Source: an uncultured Flavobacteriales bacterium (GTDB lineage: Bacteria > Bacteroidota > Bacteroidia > Flavobacteriales > Schleiferiaceae). Taken from it: a stretch of DNA of 41,856 bases. Position numbers and translations under genes: made by a program. The stretch lies in NCBI GenBank assembly GCA_950073045.1, contig CATMQD010000005.1, positions 1 through 41,856 on the forward strand, read 5' to 3'. This document shows, one piece after another, positions 32,079 through 41,027 of the stretch (position 1 is the first letter of the stretch; each line of letters begins with the position of its first letter). Under the pieces are notes generated by a model. It worked only from the letters and a program-made list of their open reading frames with translations, was not told the origin of the DNA and ran no database searches.

Positions 32079-32799
32079 GATTTCTCTTTTTTTAGGCTTA
32101 GGCCTGATTTTAAGTGCTTGTGGGGGCAGCGATGCTGGTGACGGCCAAGCGCAAAAACCAGTGATTACCATTGTAAATCCCAGCGACACCATTAACCTCG
32201 CCGATAGCGTAGCGGTTAAGGTTTTATATAGTGATGATACAGGCTTGATCTTTACTGAACTTAGTTTAGGTACCGAAAGCGGCGGCAATACGGTGTATCA
32301 TTCTTCGCAAAGAGGCTTAAGCGGATTAAACGATGAGCTAGAGTTTAAAGCTTTAGTTCCGGCCGTAATTGATATTACCGGCTCCAACTACATCTTGGTA
32401 AAATGCCGCGATGAAGATGGTAATGAAAGCATTGCCGAAAAGTCTTTTATGGTGGTAAACCCCGATAATGTGGCGCCCGTATTTAAGAACGTGTATAGCA
32501 ATGGTTTCTTAACGCGCAATCCCAATACAGCCTTCGAAATTGTGTACACGGTAGAAGATGATAAGGGCTTAGATCGAATAGAATTCAGCTTTAGAAATTG
32601 GGATGGTCAGAATTTAGGCACTGAGTTCGAAGGTGGCAGCATTGCCATTAATGGCCAAACCAGCTATGCTAATGTGTGGGTGGCTTTGGGCGACCCCTCT
32701 TATGTTTCGGGTACTCCCTTTAAAGTGGAGCTTAAGCTTTATGACCTTGCGGGAAATGAAAGCCGTATGGTGATGAGCCCGGTTTACAATATCCAGTAG
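32068..32799 (+). CDS. DUF4625-like lipoprotein
   Basis: 243-residue exported lipoprotein (lipobox LSAC, C18) with two Ig-like beta domains. The first (~30-130) contains PVITIVNPSDTINLADSVAVKV; the second (~135-243) contains VAPVFKNVYSNGFL and a LYDLAGNESRMV end. This layout matches the DUF4625/cadherin-like lipoproteins common in Bacteroidota, whose function is unknown. The start lies inside the last 11 bases of rmuC. The gene converges on the DUF58 gene with a three-base gap and no hairpin between them. Confidence 0.75.
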   Translation: MKTKISLFLGLGLILSACGGSDAGDGQAQKPVITIVNPSDTINLADSVAVKVLYSDDTGLIFTELSLGTESGGNTVYHSSQRGLSGLNDELEFKALVPAVIDITGSNYILVKCRDEDGNESIAEKSFMVVNPDNVAPVFKNVYSNGFLTRNPNTAFEIVYTVEDDKGLDRIEFSFRNWDGQNLGTEFEGGSIAINGQTSYANVWVALGDPSYVSGTPFKVELKLYDLAGNESRMVMSPVYNIQ

Positions 32800-32802
32800 G
32801 AA

Positions 32803-34134
32803 TTAAATTAAGCCCCGGTTTTTCATTTCAAGGTATTTATTAATCACCTCTACCCGAAGATCGGCGGGACGAGTTAATAAGGTTTGGATGCCCACCTTTT
32901 GGAGGGCGGTGGCTATTCGGCGCTTTTCTAATATCATATCCTCCGCCAAACCTTTGCGGTAGATGGATCTCAAATCTGGAGCATCGTCGAGGCTTACATC
33001 TTCCACTTCTTCATTTAAGAAGAATATTACCAAAAGCCGATGCTTACGATTGATAAGACTGAGGTAGGGCAATTGGCGTCGCATGGCTTCTACCGTTTCA
33101 AAATTGGTGTAAAGCATCATTAAGCTGCGTTCCTTTAGGCGGTAGGTGCTCCAACGGTATAAGGCCCTAAAATCGGTTTCTTTATAAGAGGTTTTTTCCG
33201 CGTAAAGCGCTTCCATTATGCGCTGTAGCTGATTATTGCGGTTCTCGGGATAAACCTGACCTTCTACTCGATGCTGCACCGTTACTAGTCCGGGCCGATC
33301 GGATTTTTTAAGCGAAATGTCCGCCAATACCAAGCTGGCGTTTATAGCATGATCGAGCAGACTTAATCCGCCGAAAGGCATGCGCATGGTACGACCTTTA
33401 TCGATGGCGGCGACGATATTCTGACTGCGTTCATCGCGGTAATGATTCACCATAAGTTGGGCACTACGCGCGGTAGCCTTCCAGTTAATCCGACGGTAAT
33501 CATCGCCTTCTACATAGCGGTCAATTTTCTCAAACTCCCGACTAATGCTAATCCTGCGTACCTTCTTTTCGCCACTGCGCTGCAGGCGGTCGCTAAAGGC
33601 AATCAGCTCATACTTCCGGAGCTCTAAAAAGCTTGGATAGCATTTCACCTCCTGCTCCGCGGGAATTTTATAGCCTCGTTGTATGGAATGACTCAGCAGG
33701 GAAGCATAAAGGCGTAAGGCTCCAAAACGATAGGGTCCCCGTTTTACCGGCTTTAAATAGTAAACGATAGACTTAGTTTCTGCCGCTTCCAGCACCAAAT
33801 CGAAACTATTATCGCGCCATTGAAATTGCTCGGGCACCTCATCAATCAGCTTTAAGCTAATGCGATTATAGTAATTGCTAATAATGCGAATTTGAATTTT
33901 ATTGTCGTCGCCATTACTAAAGCGCTCGCCACATATTCTTTCGGCCTGCAAGCCATTCTTTTGGCGGTAAAGGATAATCAGCTCCAGCGCCAAAACCAAA
34001 GCATAGGCGGCAGAAATAAGGTAAACTGGGGCCGCGAGGAAATTCCAAAACTCCGCCGCTACCCACAGCACAATTAGGCCAGCAAAGTAGCGGTAGAAAT
34101 TAGGGTGTAGATATATGGATTTCCAGAATCTCAC
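32803..34134 (-). CDS. DUF58 domain protein
   Basis: 443-residue protein with two N-terminal transmembrane helices (~15-55) and a C-terminal DUF58 domain (von Willebrand factor A-like fold). The signature YVEGDDYRRINWKATARS is present at ~212-229. DUF58 proteins are nearly always coded beside a MoxR ATPase and are thought to act with it in assembly or chaperoning of other proteins. Here the ATG overlaps the MoxR stop by four bases. It is the last of six overlapping minus-strand genes. Confidence 0.92.
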   Translation of the reverse strand: MRFWKSIYLHPNFYRYFAGLIVLWVAAEFWNFLAAPVYLISAAYALVLALELIILYRQKNGLQAERICGERFSNGDDNKIQIRIISNYYNRISLKLIDEVPEQFQWRDNSFDLVLEAAETKSIVYYLKPVKRGPYRFGALRLYASLLSHSIQRGYKIPAEQEVKCYPSFLELRKYELIAFSDRLQRSGEKKVRRISISREFEKIDRYVEGDDYRRINWKATARSAQLMVNHYRDERSQNIVAAIDKGRTMRMPFGGLSLLDHAINASLVLADISLKKSDRPGLVTVQHRVEGQVYPENRNNQLQRIMEALYAEKTSYKETDFRALYRWSTYRLKERSLMMLYTNFETVEAMRRQLPYLSLINRKHRLLVIFFLNEEVEDVSLDDAPDLRSIYRKGLAEDMILEKRRIATALQKVGIQTLLTRPADLRVEVINKYLEMKNRGLI

Positions 34135-35126
34135 GCGCCGGGAACTTCAATGGAGCGCACCATTTGCTGGATGAGCTCCTCGGGAGAAATACCTTCCATT
34201 TCTTGCTCCGGACTTAAAATTACCCGGTGGGCCAAAACGGGCGCGTCTAAAAAGCGGATATCCTCGGGACTCACGAAATCGCGGTTTTGTAAGGCCGCAA
34301 AAGCCCGCGCTGCTTTTAGCAAGGCAATGGAAGCCCGCGGGGAAGCCCCTAAATACAAGCTACCATTATTACGGGTGGCATTGGTAATGGCGGCAATGTA
34401 TTTTAGCATATCCTCCTCCACGTGAATTTCCTCGGCCACCTTGCGCAGTTCGATAATATCGGCACTGCTCAGCACTTGCTCTACCTGCTGATCATCACCC
34501 GTTTTAAAACCTAAATGCAGTTTAAGAATATCGAATTCCTCGGCATCATTTGGGTATTCCATTTTTACTTTAAAGAGGAAGCGGTCTAATTGCGCTTCTG
34601 GCAATCGGTAGGTTCCCTCTTGCTCCACCGGGTTTTGAGTGGCTAAAACCATATAAGGCTCCTCCATGGGATAGCGTTTGCCATCGATACTCACTTGGCG
34701 CTCTTCCATCACTTCAAAAAGGGCGGCCTGGGTTTTAGCGGGTGAACGGTTAATCTCATCCACTAATAATAATTGAGTAAATACTGGACCAGCCTTAAAC
34801 TCAAATTCACCGGTCTTTTGATTATACACCGAGGTCCCCAATATATCGGAAGGCATCAAGTCGGGCGTAAACTGTATACGGGAATATTGTAAATCTAAAG
34901 AGCGGGCCATTAGTTTGGCCAGCTGGGTTTTGGCAATACCGGGAACCCCTTCTATAAGCACATGACCATCTGCGATAAGCGCTACTTGCAATAGCTCTAC
35001 CGCCTTTTTTTGACCGATAATAAAACGAGCAATTTGCTCGCGTACTTTGGCGAGTTCGGCATTAAAATGACTAAGATCTACCCGATTCTGAAAGGGCTCA
35101 TTAGTGTTTTCTAGATTTTCTTCCAT
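34131..35126 (-). CDS. MoxR-family AAA+ ATPase
   Basis: 331-residue cytoplasmic AAA+ ATPase. Walker A is GVPGIAKT (60-67), Walker B LLLVDE (116-121), and the sensor/arginine region ATQNPVEQEGTYRLPEAQLDRF is present. MoxR ATPases act as chaperones that assemble or activate partner proteins, commonly those with VWA or DUF58 domains. The start lies inside the last 26 bases of the DUF4350 gene, and its stop overlaps the DUF58 start in ATGA. In Bacteroidota this cluster is common but its client is not established. Confidence 0.95.
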   Translation of the reverse strand: MEENLENTNEPFQNRVDLSHFNAELAKVREQIARFIIGQKKAVELLQVALIADGHVLIEGVPGIAKTQLAKLMARSLDLQYSRIQFTPDLMPSDILGTSVYNQKTGEFEFKAGPVFTQLLLVDEINRSPAKTQAALFEVMEERQVSIDGKRYPMEEPYMVLATQNPVEQEGTYRLPEAQLDRFLFKVKMEYPNDAEEFDILKLHLGFKTGDDQQVEQVLSSADIIELRKVAEEIHVEEDMLKYIAAITNATRNNGSLYLGASPRASIALLKAARAFAALQNRDFVSPEDIRFLDAPVLAHRVILSPEQEMEGISPEELIQQMVRSIEVPGA

Positions 35127-36348
35127 GGCCGTATTGATTGTAAAAATTCTTTAATTGTTTTTCTTGCTCCAATAAGGTGTCACTGCTTACTGGTACTTCT
35201 TCATCTATAAATGCTTGGCGATAGGCGAAGCGTAAATAACCCAAGAGTTTAGGGTCGAGATCTAGCTTGCGCGCCAAATCTTCAAAACCTTGTTGCTCCG
35301 AATCGCGCAAACGAATTTGATAGCGATTGTGCACGAAATCGTTCCAGTACTCCATGCGCTTTTTAAACATGTTGCGATGGTGGGCATTTTTATAATACAG
35401 CGCACTAAGTCGGTTTAAGAAGTCGAGGCTGTTATTGCTAAAGGCATCTAAAACCGGAATCATTTTCTGTCGGCGTTTGGAGCCAATAAGCAGATAGGCC
35501 AGTATTAAGGCTATACCGAGGTATAAAGCAGTGCGCAAATAGGGGCTGTAAAGTAAAACTCTTAATGGGCTGCCGGGCTCAATTCTACCGAGGTGGTAAA
35601 ACTCAAAATGATAGGTGGGCAAATCCCTTTTAAGGTAAGAGAGTATTCCGGCACTAAATGCTCGGGAAACGCTATCCATCAAAAAATAATTTTGCAAGAG
35701 CTCTGGCGAAGAAAAAAGTACCAGCTGACCTTTACCCCAAGCCATGGAGCGGGCAATGGGCATATCCGCCGAATTAAAAGCAAAGTTTAGCGCTGCATTA
35801 TTGCTATCGACCACGCTTAAAGCACCTAGGGCATAAGTTGCTGCTTTTACGGGTACTTTAAAGGTATCCTTGGGCCAGGTCTTTAAATCAGGATGAAAGT
35901 AAAAGCTTTCGTTATTGCTAAGCTGCTGATACACTTGCTTAAGGTCAATGCTAAAATTGCTCGACTTTAAGCGATAGCCAAAAACTTCCTCCAAATAACT
36001 TGGGATTTGATGGGCGCCAATAATAAGCACTCCCCCCGCTTTAACAGAGGAGCTAAACCGCTTCCAGTCCTGAGGACTAGGCTTTACATCTTTTCCTAAA
36101 ATAAGATAATTGGCCGGGGCCAGACTATCTACAATATCCTCACTTTCGGTAAGCGGGTCATAAAGGGATTTAATGCTGGAGCCGGTATAATCGCTTACCA
36201 TTTGGTGTAATACTTCCCCACCAAAAGCGCGACTATCATCTTCGTTCCAGGTTTCGGGTGGAATGGATTGTGGACTTAAAAACCAAGCTAGGAATAAAAT
36301 GGATAAGCCGATTAAAAGGCCGATTATATTGGGACTAATTCTTCTCAT
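35101..36348 (-). CDS. DUF4350 membrane protein
   Basis: 415-residue membrane-anchored protein. An N-terminal helix (~9-26) is followed by a large extracytoplasmic domain with the DUF4350-type GGVLIIGAHQIPSYLEEVFGY strand-loop (~105-125), a second transmembrane helix (~273-291, ALYLGIALILAYLLIGS) and a cytoplasmic helical C-terminus. It resembles the GATase1-like domains found in ABC-type gliding/copper-associated proteins. It lies between DUF4129 and MoxR with overlaps of 4 and 26 bases. Function is unknown beyond the cluster. Confidence 0.8.
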   Translation of the reverse strand: MRRISPNIIGLLIGLSILFLAWFLSPQSIPPETWNEDDSRAFGGEVLHQMVSDYTGSSIKSLYDPLTESEDIVDSLAPANYLILGKDVKPSPQDWKRFSSSVKAGGVLIIGAHQIPSYLEEVFGYRLKSSNFSIDLKQVYQQLSNNESFYFHPDLKTWPKDTFKVPVKAATYALGALSVVDSNNAALNFAFNSADMPIARSMAWGKGQLVLFSSPELLQNYFLMDSVSRAFSAGILSYLKRDLPTYHFEFYHLGRIEPGSPLRVLLYSPYLRTALYLGIALILAYLLIGSKRRQKMIPVLDAFSNNSLDFLNRLSALYYKNAHHRNMFKKRMEYWNDFVHNRYQIRLRDSEQQGFEDLARKLDLDPKLLGYLRFAYRQAFIDEEVPVSSDTLLEQEKQLKNFYNQYGHGRKSRKH

Positions 36349-37028
36349 AATCCCCCGAGCTTTTTGCAGTCTTGGCGGTATTGCTGGGCCCGACTTTCAT
36401 CGGCTTCAAAGCCCCCGTACCACACGTATTCGAAGGTGCGACCCAATTGCGCAAATTGCTGGGCCAAGGTTTCGCTCTTTATTTCATAGCGGTAATCTAC
36501 ACTGGTTTTTAAAGGCGAGATTTTAAGGTGTCCGCTCGCCTCTAATTTCCGCAGTAAAAGGTGAAATTGAAGATGGATGTATTCGCGCCAATCTTTATTC
36601 CGCTCCGCTTTCTCCAATAATTGGTGGAGACTTTCCTCAGGGATTTCTTCCATCACCATTTTACTGGTATCCAGGTTTCGTTTCCGATTTGTAGCTAGGC
36701 CAATCCGGTCGGGGCCTAAAATGCGGTAAAGAATATAGAGTAAGGCCGCGGCTCCCAGCACAATGAGCAAGGTGCGACTCCAAACATTGGACAGCGCTCC
36801 AAACCAAAAGCGTTGAAGGTAATAGCCGATTTCTCGTTTTAGGCGATCCAGCCAAGATTCGCCTTCTCCCCGAACTGGACCAATATTATAGTCGTAACTA
36901 GAGTTGCTCTCCAGCTCTTCCAGCAATTCGGGACTAGGCTGCCGATAGAGGGTACTATCGCCATCTAAGCCCCGACTGGAAAAGGCTAGGAAAAAGAAGA
37001 AAAGTAAGAGCTTTAATCTAATACTCAC
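36345..37028 (-). CDS. DUF4129 membrane protein
   Basis: 227-residue protein with a signal peptide or first helix (~4-20), a periplasmic stretch, one transmembrane helix (~84-105, TLLIVLGAAALLYILYRILG) and a cytoplasmic helical domain (~130-227) with the DUF4129-like HLQFHLLLRKLEASGHLKI and TFEYVWYGGFEADESRAQQY. These proteins accompany MoxR/DUF58 clusters. It overlaps DUF4350 by four bases and the upstream membrane-protein gene by 11 bases. Confidence 0.82.
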   Translation of the reverse strand: MSIRLKLLLFFFFLAFSSRGLDGDSTLYRQPSPELLEELESNSSYDYNIGPVRGEGESWLDRLKREIGYYLQRFWFGALSNVWSRTLLIVLGAAALLYILYRILGPDRIGLATNRKRNLDTSKMVMEEIPEESLHQLLEKAERNKDWREYIHLQFHLLLRKLEASGHLKISPLKTSVDYRYEIKSETLAQQFAQLGRTFEYVWYGGFEADESRAQQYRQDCKKLGGL

Positions 37029-37929
37029 CTTCCTGATTAAGATTAGTGCTTTCAGTACTTGAGGCTTCTTGCAAGGCGATCTTTACGCCTACCGCATCCT
37101 TCTCTTCTACCATATTACAATACCAAGCAAAAATGCCGGTGTAGAAGATGATTCCAAAGAAAACGATGGCCAAAATGTTAATTACGGCTGAGGCAATTAT
37201 AAAGCCATCCGATTGCAAACTTTCAGTTACTGCCTGAGGGTCATCCAAAGCTAAAAAGGCACTGGCTCCGCCAAATATCATAAGAGGGATCGAAAAGGCC
37301 AAAATGATTAAATAGCCAATAATGCCCAAGAGAATCATAAAGCCAAAGCTTCGCCACCAAGCATCTTTAATTAATTCGCTACTGCGGCTAAAGCTATCCA
37401 TATCCTTGCGTTCCATCACTAAAGTGGGGAATACTAAGGAGAAGCGCACGGCAAAGTATATACCAGGAATTATAAATAAGACGGTTCCAATAAAAAGCGC
37501 TAAACCATATAGGATACTCAATAAAATGGCATAACCTAAGTTCTTTCTCACCTCAATCCATACGCTGGCGGTGCTGGGGTTTTCATCGGTTTCTTGAGCA
37601 ATTTTGTAATAGGAAAGAATAGTTAGTATGCTTAGAATGGATACTAGTCCATTAAGGATGTTCACTAGTAAAGCCATGCCGGTAAAGTTGGTCACATCAA
37701 TAAATCCATTACCAGGATTATAAGCACCAGAATTAACATCGCTCCACAGGTTATGGGTATAATAATATTGCACCGCGATATAAAGCAAAGCTACAGGGAG
37801 CACGATGCTCGCAAGGGCTTTTATGATGTGCTTAAAATGAGTTCGAACTAAAGCAAAGCTTAGGTTTATAGCTTCGCCAGCGCTGCGTTTCTGAAAAAGG
37901 GTTGCCTTAAGGCTGCTTGATGCGTTCAT
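37018..37929 (-). CDS. Six-helix membrane protein of the MoxR cluster
   Basis: 303-residue integral membrane protein with a short N-terminal cytoplasmic segment (KRSAGEAINLSFALVRTHF) and about six helices. The FIIPGIYFAVRFSLVFPTLVMERKD element (~155-178) is typical of the broad DUF975/YciC/GDPD-membrane-domain group. I do not recognise a precise family. It overlaps the SpoIIM-like gene by 23 bases and DUF4129 by 11 bases. It probably belongs to the same envelope complex (inference). Confidence 0.7.
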   Translation of the reverse strand: MNASSSLKATLFQKRSAGEAINLSFALVRTHFKHIIKALASIVLPVALLYIAVQYYYTHNLWSDVNSGAYNPGNGFIDVTNFTGMALLVNILNGLVSILSILTILSYYKIAQETDENPSTASVWIEVRKNLGYAILLSILYGLALFIGTVLFIIPGIYFAVRFSLVFPTLVMERKDMDSFSRSSELIKDAWWRSFGFMILLGIIGYLIILAFSIPLMIFGGASAFLALDDPQAVTESLQSDGFIIASAVINILAIVFFGIIFYTGIFAWYCNMVEEKDAVGVKIALQEASSTESTNLNQEGEY

Positions 37930-38881
37930 GTGCTTGGTGGATTATTTTTGGATATAAAACGAAGTAAAAAAGTATAAAGGCCAAAGAGCTAATGATAATA
38001 AAGAGTTTTAACCAATCGGGCATTTCGGTTAATCGGGTAACATAGCCTTCTAAAAATCCGGCTACGATAAACACGGGCACTAAGCCTAAAATCATTTTTA
38101 GTGAATCGCGGGCTCCCCTTTGAAAGCTTAAGCTCCGACTATGAGAACCAGGAAAAATAAAGCTGTTGCCCAATACAATGCCCGCCGCTCCTGCTAAAAT
38201 GATGGCCGATATTTCGAGGGTACCATGAATCCAAATGGTAAGTGCGGAAGTCCATAATAAGCCCTTGGCATAAAAGAAGTATTGAAAGGCGCCCAACATA
38301 ATACCATTGCGCAATAGGCTAAAACAGGCGCCTAAGGCGGTAAAAAGACCCAGGGCGAAGGTGTAAAAAGAGACCAGTACATTATTGGTGGTAATGCCTA
38401 AAGACATTTGCAATCGGCCCGCTTGCTTATAAACCGCCATCGGATCATTATTGGCGATGTTCTCCTCCGTCATGTCGATGTAATAATCGCCCATAATAAG
38501 CCGCGCATAAGTAGCATCTTGAGAAGCACTGTAAGCGCCTATAAGCATACTAAGCCCAAAAACTAAAAAGGAATACAGTACTTCCTTCCGGTATTTATAA
38601 TACACCAGGGGCAGGTCTTCCGACCAGAATTTAAGGAATCGATTTCCACTAAGCTTATGACCCTTATTTACCTGCGAATGAACCTTATGCGCCAATTGAT
38701 GCAAGTATACCGAGGCTTCTCCACCCGGATAAAAAGTATCTGCATAGGAGAGATCGTCTGTTACTTGTAGGTACAGTTTTTTGAGTTGATCAGGGCTATG
38801 AGATTTTGTTTCCTTAAGTAGGCGCTCAAATTCCTGCCAACGTTTTATATTCGACCGAATAAATGCAGACTCTGTCATCAA
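37907..38881 (-). CDS. SpoIIM (stage II sporulation protein M)-like membrane protein
   Basis: 324-residue membrane protein of the SpoIIM/DUF95 family. A soluble helical N-terminus (~1-90, with QLKKLYLQVTDDLSYADTFYPG) precedes five to six helices, including VSFYTFALGLFTALGACFSLLRNG and the family-typical WIHGTLEISAIILAGAAGI (~215-235). In this non-sporulating phylum the family is always near RDD and MoxR genes. The start is ATGATG at 38881, 29 bases from the divergent RDD start. It is the first gene of the six-gene overlapping minus-strand operon. Confidence 0.9.
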   Translation of the reverse strand: MMTESAFIRSNIKRWQEFERLLKETKSHSPDQLKKLYLQVTDDLSYADTFYPGGEASVYLHQLAHKVHSQVNKGHKLSGNRFLKFWSEDLPLVYYKYRKEVLYSFLVFGLSMLIGAYSASQDATYARLIMGDYYIDMTEENIANNDPMAVYKQAGRLQMSLGITTNNVLVSFYTFALGLFTALGACFSLLRNGIMLGAFQYFFYAKGLLWTSALTIWIHGTLEISAIILAGAAGIVLGNSFIFPGSHSRSLSFQRGARDSLKMILGLVPVFIVAGFLEGYVTRLTEMPDWLKLFIIISSLAFILFYFVLYPKIIHQAHERIKQP

Positions 38882-38910
38882 ATAGTTAAAGGCCCCGAAA
38901 AATACAGAAA

Positions 38911-39690
38911 ATGGAGACGATTCAAATTGAAACTGGTCAAAATATCCGCATAGAACATAAACTAGCCGGTGTGGGCAGTCGGGTAGTGGCCACTTTAATC
39001 GATTATTTTATTCTAGGCCTTTTTTGGTTACTGATGCTAGGGGTTTTCGGTTGGCTTGACGTGCGAGTTGATTACTTCTTTTTGATGAATTTAATCGTGA
39101 CCCTAATGATTCTTTTATACCAACCACTTTGTGAGCTCTTGCTGGATGGGGCCTCGCTTGGTAAGAAGATCATGCGCATTAAAATTGTAAAGCTAAACGG
39201 CGATAAGCTGGGAGTAACGGCGGTAAGCCTTCGTGCTCTATTAGGGATTATAGAAGTTTATGGTAGTAGTGGCGCCATCGCGGTAATTTTCACGGCATTT
39301 AGTCCCAAGGGTCAGCGATTGGGGGATATGGCTGCTGGCACCACTGCCATTCGCTTAAGGGGTAATATTAAAAAACTGGGCGCTCAATTAGATCAAAGAC
39401 CCAAATTGGATGATGACTACGAACCCACCTACAGCAATGTTATTAGGCTAAGCGACCAAGATATAGAGCTTTGTCGCCGCGCCATGGATGCCTTTAGGGA
39501 AACGCAAAACCGCGAAGCGATGGAGATGGCTAAAAGCATGGTGGAGAAAAAAATTGGGGTAAGCACCGACCTACACCCCATTAAATTTCTGGTTACCGTG
39601 GAGCGCGATCATTTGTATTACAGCCTGCGTGCCGAGGAAAAACGAAACGGAAACATTACTAAAATTCTAGATCAGGAGCAGTCGCTTTAA
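38911..39690 (+). CDS. RDD family membrane protein
   Basis: 259-residue protein with an RDD domain (~14-150) of three predicted transmembrane helices: GVGSRVVATLIDYFILGLFW with the Arg and Asp that name the family, then a LLDGASLGKKIMRIKIV loop. A hydrophilic C-terminal region (~155-259) is predicted cytoplasmic. RDD proteins have been proposed as transporters but the function is generally unknown. Divergence from the SpoIIM/MoxR genes across 29 bases suggests shared regulation. It converges on the serine hydrolase gene with a 37-base gap. Confidence 0.88.
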   Translation: METIQIETGQNIRIEHKLAGVGSRVVATLIDYFILGLFWLLMLGVFGWLDVRVDYFFLMNLIVTLMILLYQPLCELLLDGASLGKKIMRIKIVKLNGDKLGVTAVSLRALLGIIEVYGSSGAIAVIFTAFSPKGQRLGDMAAGTTAIRLRGNIKKLGAQLDQRPKLDDDYEPTYSNVIRLSDQDIELCRRAMDAFRETQNREAMEMAKSMVEKKIGVSTDLHPIKFLVTVERDHLYYSLRAEEKRNGNITKILDQEQSL

Positions 39691-39727
39691 AACCACTGAT
39701 CCATCTTTCAGGCATTTAAACAATAAT

Positions 39728-40978
39728 TTATTGCCGATAAATAAGCTGCGAGCTCCCGTCTTTAAAGCTCACTAATATTAATCCCCGATAGGAAGATTTA
39801 AAATACAGTTTATCGCCTTCTCGACTAAAATCTAGCTCTTGTCCTTGTACATTATATAAGGCCTTCAGCTCTTTTTTAGGGGGAATCACCAGCCAGTCTT
39901 TAGCAGGGTTAGGGTATAGCTCGGAGGCTGATGGAGTCTCTTCTGGCAGTGAAACTCCCGTACAATTTAGGGCATTAATATGCTGCCATAGTTCTTCATC
40001 AAATCCCGAAAGGGCCAGCAGTGAAGAGTCGGCCGCATTCCCCTGGCGCACCACCACTAAACCTTGCGAGGGCACCACATAAATCCTTTGATCATTTTTT
40101 CCTGCCGCCATATACAGGTCGCTGGGGGCACTGGGAATAATGGGTCCATTAAAACTTGCCGCTAAACCGGGCTGAATAAAGCTGTTTTTACCATTAAGCC
40201 AAGTGAGGTAGCCATAAGCGGGGTTTAAGCTCTGACTGCTATTAATCATCGCCTGAAAGTAGAGGCTGTCGTTTAATACTTTAGTACCGTTCCATTCCCC
40301 TTCGGCCAAAAGCAAGAGGCCAAAGCGAGCCATTTGTCGGGCATTGGAAAAGTAGAGATTATCCAGCCACAAACCTCTAAAGCCGATGCTTCCCGCTAAG
40401 GTGTTTTGGGTATAGCGATTAATGCCGGTGGCCGCGGCATTTTCCAATACATCCTTTAAAAGTAAATAAGGCGCATTATGGTAAAACCATTGATTGCCCG
40501 CATCGGTACGGTATTGCAAGCAGGTATCGATGGTGCAATCCCAATTCGGAACCAAGTAGTCCAAACCGGTAGTCATTTGCAATTGATCTTCTACCCGAAT
40601 TAAAGCCTCTTTATGCGCCGGCATGCTGGTCCAGCCTGCTCCCAAATAATGCGAAACCGAATCATTAATATTAAGCAGGCCCTCTTCTTGGGCCTTACCG
40701 ATTAAAAAGGCCATTAGGGTTTTACCCGCCGAAGCCCAATACCAAACTGAATCTTGGGTATAAGTTCCATAATAGGCTTCATGTACAATTTTGCCATCCT
40801 TAAGGATAATGCAGGATTTGGAATTCGCTTCAATTAAAAAACTGTCGAGGGCCGCAATTTCGGGCGGACACCAATTTAGGCTCGCCGGACTAAGGCTATC
40901 CCAAGTGGAGCCGGGAAAGTACAGTTGGGCTTGGGCGGTGCTAGCCAGCAGGGTAAAGAGGAGTAAAAGCTTCTTCAT
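39728..40978 (-). CDS. Serine beta-lactamase-like hydrolase with T9SS tail
   Basis: 416-residue secreted protein with a signal peptide (1-18, ending TAQAQ). The beta-lactamase-family domain (~30-330) carries the SxxK motif SAGK (S83, K86), the YxN motif YHN (Y166, N168) and a GxxGQ-like AAGKNDQRIYVVP strand (~290-305). A T9SS type A sorting domain (~345-416, ELYPNPAKDWLVI) follows. The family includes esterases, D-aminopeptidases and penicillin-binding-like enzymes, and true beta-lactamase activity is not implied. Surface location is expected from the T9SS tail. No operon partners are evident. Confidence 0.88.
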   Translation of the reverse strand: MKKLLLLFTLLASTAQAQLYFPGSTWDSLSPASLNWCPPEIAALDSFLIEANSKSCIILKDGKIVHEAYYGTYTQDSVWYWASAGKTLMAFLIGKAQEEGLLNINDSVSHYLGAGWTSMPAHKEALIRVEDQLQMTTGLDYLVPNWDCTIDTCLQYRTDAGNQWFYHNAPYLLLKDVLENAAATGINRYTQNTLAGSIGFRGLWLDNLYFSNARQMARFGLLLLAEGEWNGTKVLNDSLYFQAMINSSQSLNPAYGYLTWLNGKNSFIQPGLAASFNGPIIPSAPSDLYMAAGKNDQRIYVVPSQGLVVVRQGNAADSSLLALSGFDEELWQHINALNCTGVSLPEETPSASELYPNPAKDWLVIPPKKELKALYNVQGQELDFSREGDKLYFKSSYRGLILVSFKDGSSQLIYRQ

Positions 40979-41027
40979 TTTTATTTAGATAGAGCTCTTC
41001 GCTGTTAAATAGTTTAATCCGCTGCTG

